A stretch of DNA of 64,000 bases from RECM01 sp047921215 (lineage in GTDB: Bacteria > Bacteroidota > Rhodothermia > Balneolales > Cyclonatronaceae). Where the stretch lies: contig JBLRWO010000001.1 in NCBI GenBank assembly GCA_047921215.1, forward strand, positions 186,001 through 250,000, read 5' to 3'. Below, piece by piece: positions 41,952-50,014 of the stretch (its first letter is position 1; every line of letters begins with the position of its first letter). The notes below the pieces were generated by a model. That model saw only the letters and a list, made by a program, of their open reading frames with translations. It did not search any database and had not been told where the DNA came from. A program made the position numbers and the translations under genes.

Positions 41952-42488
41952 ATGAATTTACATGCAACAACGGTAATCGGTATCCTGCACAATGGCAATG
42001 TAGCCATCGGGGGCGACGGCCAGGCCACCCTTGACAAGACCGTACTGAAGAGCACGGTACAGAAAGTGCGCAAAATTGCCGGCGGAAAAGTGATTGCTGG
42101 TTTCGCCGGATCCACGGCCGACGCCTTTACCCTCTTCGAAAAATTTGAAGAAAAACTGAACCAGTATAACGGCAACCTGCAGCGGGCAGCTGTAGAAATG
42201 GCCAAGGAATGGCGCAGTGACCGTTATCTGCGCAGACTCGAGGCATTGCTGGTGGTTATGGATAAGGAGAAGGGCCTGCTCATATCCGGGCAGGGCGATG
42301 TAATTGAACCCGACGATCAGATCATTGCCATCGGCAGCGGCGGCTCCTATGCACTGGCAGCCGCTCGGGCACTCAAAAAGCACGCCTCACACATGTCGGC
42401 ACGCGAAATGGTCGTTGAATCGCTTAACACCGCTGCCGATATCTGTATTTACACCAATCATAATTTAACTGTACTGGAAATTGAGTAA
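41952..42488 (+). CDS. hslV: ATP-dependent protease subunit HslV
   Basis: Proteolytic double-ring subunit of HslUV. 178 residues. The predicted N-terminal nucleophile is Thr6 after removal of a five-residue leader, in HATTVIGILHNG, followed by IGGDGQATLDKTVLKSTVQKVRKI and the GSGGSYALAAARAL helix, all typical. Its stop overlaps the hslU TTG start by 8 bases. Confidence 0.96.
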   Translation: MNLHATTVIGILHNGNVAIGGDGQATLDKTVLKSTVQKVRKIAGGKVIAGFAGSTADAFTLFEKFEEKLNQYNGNLQRAAVEMAKEWRSDRYLRRLEALLVVMDKEKGLLISGQGDVIEPDDQIIAIGSGGSYALAAARALKKHASHMSAREMVVESLNTAADICIYTNHNLTVLEIE

Positions 42489-43914
42489 CCAGAATTATTT
42501 CGAAACACTGGATAATCTAACACCCGGCCAGATCGTAAAGGAACTGGACCGTTACATTATCGGCCAGAACGCCGCAAAGAAAAGTGTGGCCATTGCCCTG
42601 CGAAACCGCTGGAGAAGGCTGAACGCAGACGAATCGATCCGCGAAGAGATTGTCCCCAACAACATCATATTAATTGGCCCGACCGGAGTCGGAAAAACCG
42701 AAATCGCACGGCGTCTGGCCAAATTGTCGAAGGCGCCCTTTATCAAAGTGGAAGCCTCCAAATACACCGAAGTGGGATATGTGGGCCGCGACGTAGAGTC
42801 GATGATCCGCGACCTGACCGACATCGGTGTATCGATGGTGAAAATGGAAATGCAGGAGCGCGTAAAAAAACGGGCTGAAGAAATGGTTGAAGAACGGATT
42901 CTCGATCTTCTCATACCTCCTGTTAAAAAACCGGGTTCTGGTACTTTATCCACATCCGCCGGATTCAAACCCCGCAGCACCGAAGAATTTGACCCATCGT
43001 CCGCCTCCGACGAGGAGCTGAACCAGCGCACCCGTGAGAAATTCCGGGAAAAGCTGAAAAACGGCGAACTCGATGATCGCAAAGTGGAACTCGAGGTACG
43101 TCAGAGCGGTACACCTACCATGCAGATATTCGGGCCGCAGGGGCTTGAAGAGCTTGGTATGAACCTTCAGGACATGCTCGGTAATCTGGCGCCGAAAAAA
43201 ACCAAGAAACGCCAGGTAAAAATCAGTGAGGCACGCAAGATATTGCTGGCCGAAGAATCGGAAAAACTGATCGACCATGATGCTGCCGTTACAGAGGCCC
43301 TGAAACGGGTGCAGAGTTCCGGCATTGTATTTCTTGACGAGATCGACAAAATTGCAGGCGGGTCATCAGGCGACAGTAAAGGCGGGCCGGACGTGAGCCG
43401 TCAGGGTGTGCAGCGCGATTTGCTTCCCATCGTCGAAGGATCAACCGTATCTACCAAATACGGAATGGTAAAAACCGATCACATCCTGTTTATTGCATCG
43501 GGTGCCTTCCATACAGCCAAACCGTCAGACCTTATACCCGAGTTACAGGGGCGTTTTCCTATTCGGGTTGAAATGGATTCCCTCACTGAAGTGGATTTCT
43601 ACAAAATTCTGACCACACCCCAGAACGCCCTCACCAAACAGTATCAGGCAATTCTCGCCTCTGAGGGAGTAACGCTGAATTTCGATGATCCTGCGATCAG
43701 GGAAATTGCCCGGATTGCCGCCGAGGTGAACCAGTCGATCGAAAACATCGGCGCACGCAGGCTGCATACCATTTTGAGTTCCGTACTCGAAGAACTGCTG
43801 TTTGCCGTTCCCGACGATATAAAAGAGGGTGAAATAACGATTGACAAAGCCTATGTCGAAAAACAGCTCGACAGCCTGGTTAAAAACAGGGACCTGAGCC
43901 ATTTCATTTTATAG
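42481..43914 (+). CDS. hslU: ATP-dependent protease ATPase subunit HslU
   Basis: Unfoldase ring of HslUV, AAA+ family. 477 residues. LTPGQIVKELDRYIIGQ opens the protein, Walker A is GPTGVGKTEIA (about 66-76), the pore motif KYTEVGYVGRDVES follows, Walker B is IVFLDEIDKIAGG (about 282-294), and sensor 2 is GARRLHTILSSVLEE. The I-domain (about 110-250) is present. The start is a TTG inside the end of hslV; no ATG lies before the conserved N-terminus. The TTG-plus-overlap arrangement repeats that of murA. Confidence 0.96.
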   Translation: MSNQNYFETLDNLTPGQIVKELDRYIIGQNAAKKSVAIALRNRWRRLNADESIREEIVPNNIILIGPTGVGKTEIARRLAKLSKAPFIKVEASKYTEVGYVGRDVESMIRDLTDIGVSMVKMEMQERVKKRAEEMVEERILDLLIPPVKKPGSGTLSTSAGFKPRSTEEFDPSSASDEELNQRTREKFREKLKNGELDDRKVELEVRQSGTPTMQIFGPQGLEELGMNLQDMLGNLAPKKTKKRQVKISEARKILLAEESEKLIDHDAAVTEALKRVQSSGIVFLDEIDKIAGGSSGDSKGGPDVSRQGVQRDLLPIVEGSTVSTKYGMVKTDHILFIASGAFHTAKPSDLIPELQGRFPIRVEMDSLTEVDFYKILTTPQNALTKQYQAILASEGVTLNFDDPAIREIARIAAEVNQSIENIGARRLHTILSSVLEELLFAVPDDIKEGEITIDKAYVEKQLDSLVKNRDLSHFIL

Positions 43915-44087
43915 GTTTTTTACATTATTCTTGAAACGAGTCGCTATCCCGGATCCGTTACTCTCGGAACGGAACATTGGGATATGTTTTATGTGTTAAT
44001 TTCACATGGTCAATAACTTTTTTATTCCGTGTTCGTTAGCTTTCTGTTGAAACCGGTTCAAATCCCCATATAATAGGATCTGATATT

Positions 44088-45968
44088 ATGCTCAGACGAT
44101 TTCTTGCCCCAGGCATTACAAGCATCATCGTACTTTTCGTTCTCTGGTTTTCGGGGTTCGAGCAGGTCACAAAACCTGCCAACGACGACAGGGTTAACCT
44201 GCAAAAGTACATTCAGGCCCAGAGGTACATCCTCGACAACTATGTGGATGTGGTAAATGCCGAGTTTCTGTTTAAAAACAGTCTTAAGGGGTTTGTAGCA
44301 AACATTTCTGACTCAACCCTTGATATTAGCGGTACCCCTCTGGATACCACGTTCGCCGATATGAATATCAGGGAAATCAGGGATGCAGCCATCCAGTTTG
44401 AGCGGGCCTACAGCTATCTCGCCTCCATCGACCCCGACGAAGACCTGACCGCACGCACAGAGGATGCCATTCGCGGAATGTTCAGGCCTCTGGATCCTCA
44501 TACCGTATATATAGAGCCCACGCAGAGCGACCGCATCAGGGAAGAGTTCGCCGGCAAGTTTCAGGGTATCGGCGTACAATTCGACATTCTGAACGATTCC
44601 ATTACCGTAATCTCCCCCATTTCCGGCGGTCCCAGCGATAAACTCGGCATCCGGTCCGGCGACCGCATTGTGACCATCGACGATACCAGTGCCGTCGGGT
44701 TTACCAATCAGGATGTGATCGATCATCTGCGCGGACCGAAGGGTACCACCGTACGTGTTGGAATCAAGCGGCCAGGTATCGAGAGTATTCTCAATTTCAA
44801 TATTGTTCGCGACGACATCCCTCTGTACACCGTCGATTCAAGTTACATGCTTGATGAAAACACCGGGTTCATCAAGATCAGCCGCTTTGCCGCCACCACT
44901 TACGACGAATTCATGACCGCCATGAGAGACCTTAATTCGCTTGGCATGGAAAGACTGGTGATCGACCTCAGGCACAACCCGGGCGGTTACCTTGAGCAGG
45001 CTGTACAGATAACGAGCGAATTTTTTGAAAGGGGTACTCCTCTCGTGTCCACCAAAAGCCGTCACGCACGGTTTACCAACACCTACCCGACCCGCTCGAA
45101 CGGACAGTTCAGAGACCTGCCCATTATTGTAATGGTGGATGAGGGATCGGCATCAGGCAGCGAAATTTTGGCGGGTGCCATTCAGGACAATGACCGCGGC
45201 CTGGTTGTCGGACGCAGAACCTTCGGTAAAGGACTCGTGCAGCAGCAATACGAGCTGGTCGACAACAGCTTTGTGCGAGTCACAATCTCACGCTACTACA
45301 CTCCTTCGGGCCGTCCTATCCAGAAACCCTATGCCGATGGCCGTGAAGAATATGCCTATGAACTGCGCAAACGCGACAGGGATGCCAATTCGGATGCCGG
45401 TAACTTTATAAAAGAACTCCCTGATTCGCTTAAGTATGCGACCATCGCCGGCAGGACGGTATACGGCGGTGGCGGTATAGTTCCTGACCACATCATACAG
45501 GAAGACAGTACATCGAGTTTTATCTACGGCTACATGCGGCGCAATAACACCAGTTTCGATTTTGTCCGGGAATACCTGGATTACCACAACGATGAATTCC
45601 GTGTGGAATGGCAGGATAATTTTGACGGCTTCCGGTCTGACTTTTCCTGGTCGGAGTCGAATATGGATCGTTTCTGGGTAATGATGAAGGATCAGGGAAT
45701 GGTGATTTCCGATACGGTATCAACTCCCGAGTACCGGAATGACTCCCTTTTTGTGTCCCCGGCCTATTTCAACGAGCACAAGTGGATTCCTCAGGGATAT
45801 ACCAAGGCCGAACTTGCCCGCCAGGTCTGGGGAACACCCTATTTCTATCCCGTATTTAATGATGAGTTCGACACCACCCTCGATCAGGTGATGCAGCTCT
45901 GGCCGGATGTACAGGCACTAAAGGCATACCTCGAATCAAACCGCAGCCGGTCGACCTCGCTCAGATGA
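44088..45968 (+). CDS. C-terminal processing peptidase (S41, CtpA/Prc-like)
   Basis: Envelope protease that trims or degrades periplasmic proteins from the C-terminus. 626 residues: an N-terminal signal anchor (GITSIIVLFVLWFSGF), a helical segment, and a PDZ domain (about 160-245: GKFQGIGVQFDILNDSITV, GPSDKLGIRSGDRIVTIDD). The S41 core follows, with Ser356 in DEGSASGSEILAGA and Lys381 in TFGKGLVQQ. The 25-residue spacing matches the known Prc dyad. A C-terminal extension of about 150 residues follows. It stands apart from hslU by 173 bases; downstream lies a repeat locus. Confidence 0.92.
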   Translation: MLRRFLAPGITSIIVLFVLWFSGFEQVTKPANDDRVNLQKYIQAQRYILDNYVDVVNAEFLFKNSLKGFVANISDSTLDISGTPLDTTFADMNIREIRDAAIQFERAYSYLASIDPDEDLTARTEDAIRGMFRPLDPHTVYIEPTQSDRIREEFAGKFQGIGVQFDILNDSITVISPISGGPSDKLGIRSGDRIVTIDDTSAVGFTNQDVIDHLRGPKGTTVRVGIKRPGIESILNFNIVRDDIPLYTVDSSYMLDENTGFIKISRFAATTYDEFMTAMRDLNSLGMERLVIDLRHNPGGYLEQAVQITSEFFERGTPLVSTKSRHARFTNTYPTRSNGQFRDLPIIVMVDEGSASGSEILAGAIQDNDRGLVVGRRTFGKGLVQQQYELVDNSFVRVTISRYYTPSGRPIQKPYADGREEYAYELRKRDRDANSDAGNFIKELPDSLKYATIAGRTVYGGGGIVPDHIIQEDSTSSFIYGYMRRNNTSFDFVREYLDYHNDEFRVEWQDNFDGFRSDFSWSESNMDRFWVMMKDQGMVISDTVSTPEYRNDSLFVSPAYFNEHKWIPQGYTKAELARQVWGTPYFYPVFNDEFDTTLDQVMQLWPDVQALKAYLESNRSRSTSLR

Positions 45969-45977
45969 AGCAGAGAG

Positions 45978-46110
45978 CGTGAAACCTTCAAGAGTGCGGA
46001 ACGGATCGCAGCGGAGAACGTGAAACCTTCAAGAGTGCGGAACGGAGCCCTGAGCATTTCCTGAGCGCACGCAGTGGAACGTAGTCGAAGGGCGGAGTCG
46101 AAGGGCGGAG
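45978..46110. repeat. Direct-repeat locus after the S41 peptidase gene
   Basis: A 28-base unit beginning CGTGAAACCTTCAAGAGT occurs at 45978-46005 and identically at 46019-46046 (41-base period). TCGAAGGGCGGAG is tandemly repeated at 46085-46097 and 46098-46110. On the minus strand this reads as the CTTCGACTxCGTTC / GCTCAGGAAATGCTCAGG kind of dispersed element known from many bacterial genomes. Confidence 0.85.
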
Positions 46111-46154
46111 TGTAGCTCCTTGAGAGTTGAACGCCGGAGGCATTCCATGCCCCC

Positions 46155-46221
46155 ATGATGCTTTGCCACTATTCAAGGTCCTGCGCTGCGCTCCGGACTC
46201 TTGAATGAGGCAAAGCATCAT
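46155..46221. repeat. Long palindrome at the end of rsmE
   Basis: ATGATGCTTTGCC (46155-46167) pairs perfectly with GGCAAAGCATCAT (46209-46221). Inside it ATTCAAG (46171-46177) pairs with CTTGAAT (46200-46206), and GTCC with GGAC (46178-46181 and 46195-46198). The hairpin is 67 nt long with about 24 pairs. It contains the rsmE stop codon and its last few codons. No T run follows on either strand, so it is a palindromic repeat or processing/stability hairpin rather than a standard terminator. Confidence 0.8.
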
Positions 46222-46928
46222 ACAAACTTGGCGAGGAGGGCGAGGGCGGCGGTTTCGGCGCGGAGGCGGTTGGAACCGAGACTGATGGTTTTGGCCCCGG
46301 AACGGGTAAGGGTTGCGATTTCTTCGTTTGTGAAGCCACCTTCAGGCCCGATGAACAGGAGTTTTCTGCGGGATTCGGCGATGGGTAACGTTGCGGCTGT
46401 TTCGGTTTTTTCGTGGGCAACGATCAGTTCACATCCCGGGTGTTTTTCGATCACTTCTTCGATGCTGTTGCTTTCCGACAGGCGCGGCAAAAAGAAGCGC
46501 TTGCTCTGTTTCAGCGCGCTTACCAATATGTTTTCAAGGCGGTCGGTACGGACCCTGTCTCTTTCGCTGCGGGCTGATTTAAAAAGTACGATTCCCGATA
46601 CTCCCAGCTCAGTGGCTTTTTCTAGCATCCATTCCAGGCGCTGCCGGTTTTTGATGAGGGCAAAAGCCAGGATCAGGTCATATTCTGAATCCCTGTCGCG
46701 GTGAACCATTCCAGAAACCCGGGCAGACAGGCTTTTCTTGCCCACCAGATCGATTCTGCATTCATAGTAACGACCGTTGCCATCCGACACAAGAATGCCG
46801 CTGCCAGATTCAAGACGAAGAACGGACACGGCATGGCGAAATTCCGCCGCATCAATAGTAATAATGCCCGTGAGATCGGGTCCAACCGGCGCATAGAAAA
46901 CGGGCAGATCCGGCAGCTGCTGCATCAC
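46218..46928 (-). CDS. rsmE: 16S rRNA (uracil-1498-N3)-methyltransferase RsmE
   Basis: SPOUT-family rRNA methyltransferase. 236 residues, typical length. N-terminal PUA-like domain (ITIDAAEFRHAVSVLRLESG), then the trefoil-knot domain with LLFIGPEGGFTNEEI and the closing LGSNRLRAETAALALLAKF, both diagnostic. Its start overlaps the BFD-like gene by 4 bases; it is the last gene of the EVE-Dcd-BFD-RsmE unit. Its 3' end lies inside the palindrome at 46155. Confidence 0.95.
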   Translation of the reverse strand: MMQQLPDLPVFYAPVGPDLTGIITIDAAEFRHAVSVLRLESGSGILVSDGNGRYYECRIDLVGKKSLSARVSGMVHRDRDSEYDLILAFALIKNRQRLEWMLEKATELGVSGIVLFKSARSERDRVRTDRLENILVSALKQSKRFFLPRLSESNSIEEVIEKHPGCELIVAHEKTETAATLPIAESRRKLLFIGPEGGFTNEEIATLTRSGAKTISLGSNRLRAETAALALLAKFV

Positions 46929-47155
46929 GAATCGCCGTTATAGTGGAAATCGCCCGGCCTGAATTCGGTTTCGCCAGTTTGCAGCATCTTTTCAACATAA
47001 GGATGACACATAGTGCAGCTGCCACCGCACAGACCGGCCTGTATCAGGTCATTGCAACTGGTAAGTTTCCTCCGTTCAGCCTCGTCTTTAAGTTCCCTGA
47101 AACTGATCCGATGGCATACGCATTTGCTTACTGAGTGACGCCTGTATGAACTCAT
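46925..47155 (-). CDS. BFD-like [2Fe-2S] protein
   Basis: 76 residues. Cys12 and Cys14 (KCVCHRISF) plus the cluster Cys43, Cys47, Cys50 in GLCGGSCTMCHPYVEKML match the BFD-like ferredoxin fold (CxC...CxxxC/CxxC), with an additional Cys34. Such proteins serve as electron partners or iron-sulfur modules; the partner is unknown here. ATGA-type overlaps with both neighbours (rsmE and dcd) tie it to them. Confidence 0.75.
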   Translation of the reverse strand: MSSYRRHSVSKCVCHRISFRELKDEAERRKLTSCNDLIQAGLCGGSCTMCHPYVEKMLQTGETEFRPGDFHYNGDS

Positions 47156-48354
47156 GCCGATTTGAAGTGTTTGCTTAGTTTCAGACTTTGGCCCTGGTAG
47201 TTACTTTTGATCTCTCTTCCGTAAGCAATTTCCGGAATTTCCGTGTTTAATTCAAAAATCATTCTGAAAAGGGTTTGCCCGTCTTCAATCAGAAACGGCA
47301 CGTCGTGAGAGCGGACCTCCAGAACAGCACGAGCGCCGCCGTCCTGCAGGGTGCCGCCAAAACCGCTGTCGAAAAAGCCTGCGTAATGGGTTCTGAGTTC
47401 ACCGGAACCGGTATCGTACGGTACCATCTCTGCAGCCAGGTGTACCGGGATGCGGCAACGTTCTTTGGATGCGAATATATAGAAGGCCTCCGGTTCAAGA
47501 ATCAGGTAGTCGTCGTGGCGGGCATAGATGGGATCCCAGAATTCGGAGATTTTATAGTGATCGATCCTGTCGAGGTCAATCAGATCCCGGTTTTTCCGGG
47601 CCTTGTACCCCACTATTTCGCCCTCTTCGCCGTGCAGGTTCATACTCATGAACAATCCGCCATCAAGCTTCAGCTGACTCTCTGCCTGGGGTTTGCCATT
47701 CTCATCGAGCAGGATGGGATCAAGGCTGTGTATTCCGAGCAGTTCTTCGTCGGCAACCAGTGAATTACCATGCCTGATGCGTAGCTGGTTCAGGCGCTGC
47801 CCGGTCCTGATCCTGACCGGAAATGATTTTGGCACTACTTCCAGATAGAGCGGGCCCTGGTAACCCGGCGCGATCTCCTCGAAACGATGTGAAAAATCGG
47901 TGACCAGGCGGGTAAAGATATCAAGCCGGCCCGTTGTGCTTTTCGGGTTGGTTTTGGCAGAGATGGGGGTATCAGACCATACTTTGAATGTTCCTTCCAC
48001 CTCGTCGCCATGAAATAGATTCTTCTGGATCGACTCGCCCGATCTGGGCAGGTGAAGCTGCTCCAGCAGCGGGATGATGTAGGTACAATTAGGTTCCAGC
48101 ACCGCCCCGTCGGTTATCGGGAATGAATGCTGCATCAGCTTATGGATTTTGCTTTCCACGGTCTCGTTTTCAGGCAGAAATCCACAGCGAACCCGGTAGG
48201 CGGTCTTTCCAAGCCGCAGATCAAGCGAATTGGGCTGGTACTGGTTGTTTTCGATCGGATAATCAGGGTCGGAGTGGACCACCCCGTTAGCCACCAGTAC
48301 TTTCAGTTTTTGTACCGGCAGAATGCCCCTTTTTGTAAGATGCAGGCTATTCAT
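47152..48354 (-). CDS. dcd: 2'-deoxycytidine 5'-triphosphate deaminase, tandem-module type
   Basis: Deaminates dCTP to dUTP. About 400 residues, twice the usual Dcd length, with two dUTPase-fold modules. Module 1 has NPKSTTGRLDIFTRLVTD and APGYQGPLYLEVVPKS; module 2 has THYAGFFDSGFGG and ARAVLEVRSHDVPFLIEDGQT. This is the long 2'-deoxycytidine 5'-triphosphate deaminase family, known from alphaproteobacteria and others. The frame is open to 48399; I chose the ATG at 48354, which overlaps the EVE gene stop by 4 bases. Dut at 34578 would process its product. Confidence 0.87.
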   Translation of the reverse strand: MNSLHLTKRGILPVQKLKVLVANGVVHSDPDYPIENNQYQPNSLDLRLGKTAYRVRCGFLPENETVESKIHKLMQHSFPITDGAVLEPNCTYIIPLLEQLHLPRSGESIQKNLFHGDEVEGTFKVWSDTPISAKTNPKSTTGRLDIFTRLVTDFSHRFEEIAPGYQGPLYLEVVPKSFPVRIRTGQRLNQLRIRHGNSLVADEELLGIHSLDPILLDENGKPQAESQLKLDGGLFMSMNLHGEEGEIVGYKARKNRDLIDLDRIDHYKISEFWDPIYARHDDYLILEPEAFYIFASKERCRIPVHLAAEMVPYDTGSGELRTHYAGFFDSGFGGTLQDGGARAVLEVRSHDVPFLIEDGQTLFRMIFELNTEIPEIAYGREIKSNYQGQSLKLSKHFKSA

Positions 48355-48839
48355 AGTCGCTCCGGATCGACACCGGCCATTTCGTGGATTTTCTCCCACT
48401 CAGCGTCTGTAACCGGCTGAATGGAAAGACGTGACCCTTTTTTGATCAGCATCATGTCGGCCAGTTCCGGTTCATTTCGGATTTGGTCGCGCAGTACCGG
48501 TTTGTCAAATTTCGTAACCAGCTGTATATCCACCAGATGCCAGCGCGGATTCTCCTCCGTGGCTTTTTCATCGAAATAATCGGATGCGGGGTCGAACTGG
48601 CTCGGATCGGGATAGGGTTCGCTTGCCACACGTGCCGAACCGGCCACAGCCAGCGGTTTTGCGTTTGAATGATAGAACAGAACACCGTCGCCCACCATCA
48701 TTTCGTCACGCATGAAATTTCGGGCCTGATAGTTCCGCACACCCTCCCAGTGGGTGGTCTGATCGGGTTGGGAGGCCAGATCGTCGATGCTGAAAACATC
48801 CGGTTCCGATTTCATGAGCCAGTACCGTCTTTGAGACAT
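48351..48839 (-). CDS. EVE-domain protein
   Basis: 162 residues covered by one EVE (PUA-like) domain: RYWLMKSEPDVFSIDDL at the start, TTHWEGVRNYQARNFMRDEM and VGDGVLFYHSNAKP. EVE domains resemble the YTH/PUA readers and are thought to recognise modified bases in DNA or RNA. It is the first gene of a four-gene unit coupled by 4-base overlaps to dcd, the BFD-like gene and rsmE, a housekeeping context rather than a restriction context. Confidence 0.9.
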   Translation of the reverse strand: MSQRRYWLMKSEPDVFSIDDLASQPDQTTHWEGVRNYQARNFMRDEMMVGDGVLFYHSNAKPLAVAGSARVASEPYPDPSQFDPASDYFDEKATEENPRWHLVDIQLVTKFDKPVLRDQIRNEPELADMMLIKKGSRLSIQPVTDAEWEKIHEMAGVDPERL

Positions 48840-48949
48840 ATTCGATGCTATCTAAAATCTTTTCGTCGTCATTGGAGGGCGAATAATAACCACGATACGA
48901 GAAAGGAACAACGCTATTTCAGGGAAAAACAGGATTTGCTGTCCGGCAC

Positions 48950-49927
48950 TCATGTCAGCACAGTCACACATACAGTATTCACGATATCCTCCCAGCTGCA
49001 GCCGCGCGAAAGATCGTTCATGGGTTTTGCCAGTCCCTGGATGATGGGTCCTACAGCGGTAGCCCCTCCCAGCCTTTCCGTAATTTTATAGGCAATATTT
49101 CCCGCATCAATATTGGGGAAGATAAACACATTGGCACGGCCTGCCACCTTCGATCCAGGAGCTTTGCGTTCGGCAACCTCCGGCAGATAGGCTGCATCGA
49201 ACTGCAGTTCACCATCAATCCAGAGGTCTGGACGAAGGTCCCGGGCGATTTTAAGTGCCTGCAATACCAGGTCGACCTGTTCATGGCTTGCACTGCCCAT
49301 GGTTGAAAACGACAGCATGGCCACATACGGATCTTCGGCCGTAAGGGCGCGGTGGGTATCGGCAGAATCGATGGCAATGGTAGCAAGCTGTTCAGCATCG
49401 GGATAGGGTACCACGGCACAATCGCCGTAGGTAAACACACGGTCGTCGCGGGTATGCATCAGGAATATACTCGATACGATACTGGACGCAGGCTTCAGTC
49501 CGATGCCCTGAATGGCTGCCCGAAGCACATCGCCAGTGGTGTTTACTGCTCCTGCAACGCAACCATGGGCACGGCCGGCATCAACCAGCATAGCCGCATA
49601 GAACAGATTGTTTTCGGACAGGATGTTACCGGCCAGGCCGGTTGTCATCCCCTTATGGGCCCTTTTTAGTTGCAGATTACCGGCAAGCGATTCCTTATCA
49701 GGATCGGTATGGAATTCGGTGAAGGTCACATCCCCATCCAGGGTGATCTGTTCTGCCTCTGCCCTGTTCATAATACCGGCCTCATCCCCGATGAGTATTA
49801 CATGGCATATCTTGTTGGCAAGCAAAAATTCAGCCGCTTTAAGCGTTCTTGTATCTTCTGTTTCGGGCAGTACGATTGTTTTGGCAGCTGTCTTTGCCAG
49901 GGTTCTGATCTGTTTGATAATATCCAT
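48950..49927 (-). CDS. pta: Phosphate acetyltransferase (short form)
   Basis: Interconverts acetyl-CoA and acetyl phosphate. 325 residues, only the catalytic PTA_PTB domain, without the N-terminal DRTGG/BioD-like regions of the E. coli enzyme. Visible: KTIVLPETEDTRTLKAA, KRAHKGMTTGLAGN, VAGAVNTTGDVLRAAIQ and the C-terminal FIFPNIDAGNIAYKITERLGG. It lies 87 bases downstream of ackA, a standard acetate node pair. Confidence 0.95.
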   Translation of the reverse strand: MDIIKQIRTLAKTAAKTIVLPETEDTRTLKAAEFLLANKICHVILIGDEAGIMNRAEAEQITLDGDVTFTEFHTDPDKESLAGNLQLKRAHKGMTTGLAGNILSENNLFYAAMLVDAGRAHGCVAGAVNTTGDVLRAAIQGIGLKPASSIVSSIFLMHTRDDRVFTYGDCAVVPYPDAEQLATIAIDSADTHRALTAEDPYVAMLSFSTMGSASHEQVDLVLQALKIARDLRPDLWIDGELQFDAAYLPEVAERKAPGSKVAGRANVFIFPNIDAGNIAYKITERLGGATAVGPIIQGLAKPMNDLSRGCSWEDIVNTVCVTVLT

Positions 49928-50014
49928 ATCCTGTATTGATGTGGCAACAGATAACCGTTTTGCGGCGGGTTGCCAGTGAAAAATTTATTACAGACGAAGG
50001 CCGGTGAGTACCGG

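Noticed and set aside
45884..46221. Minus-strand frames across the repeat locus
   Set aside because: They translate the direct repeats and palindrome; composition and position fit a dispersed repeat, not a gene.
48351..48839. EVE gene as part of a restriction system
   Set aside because: No restriction endonuclease or DNA methyltransferase is nearby; it is coupled to Dcd and RsmE instead.
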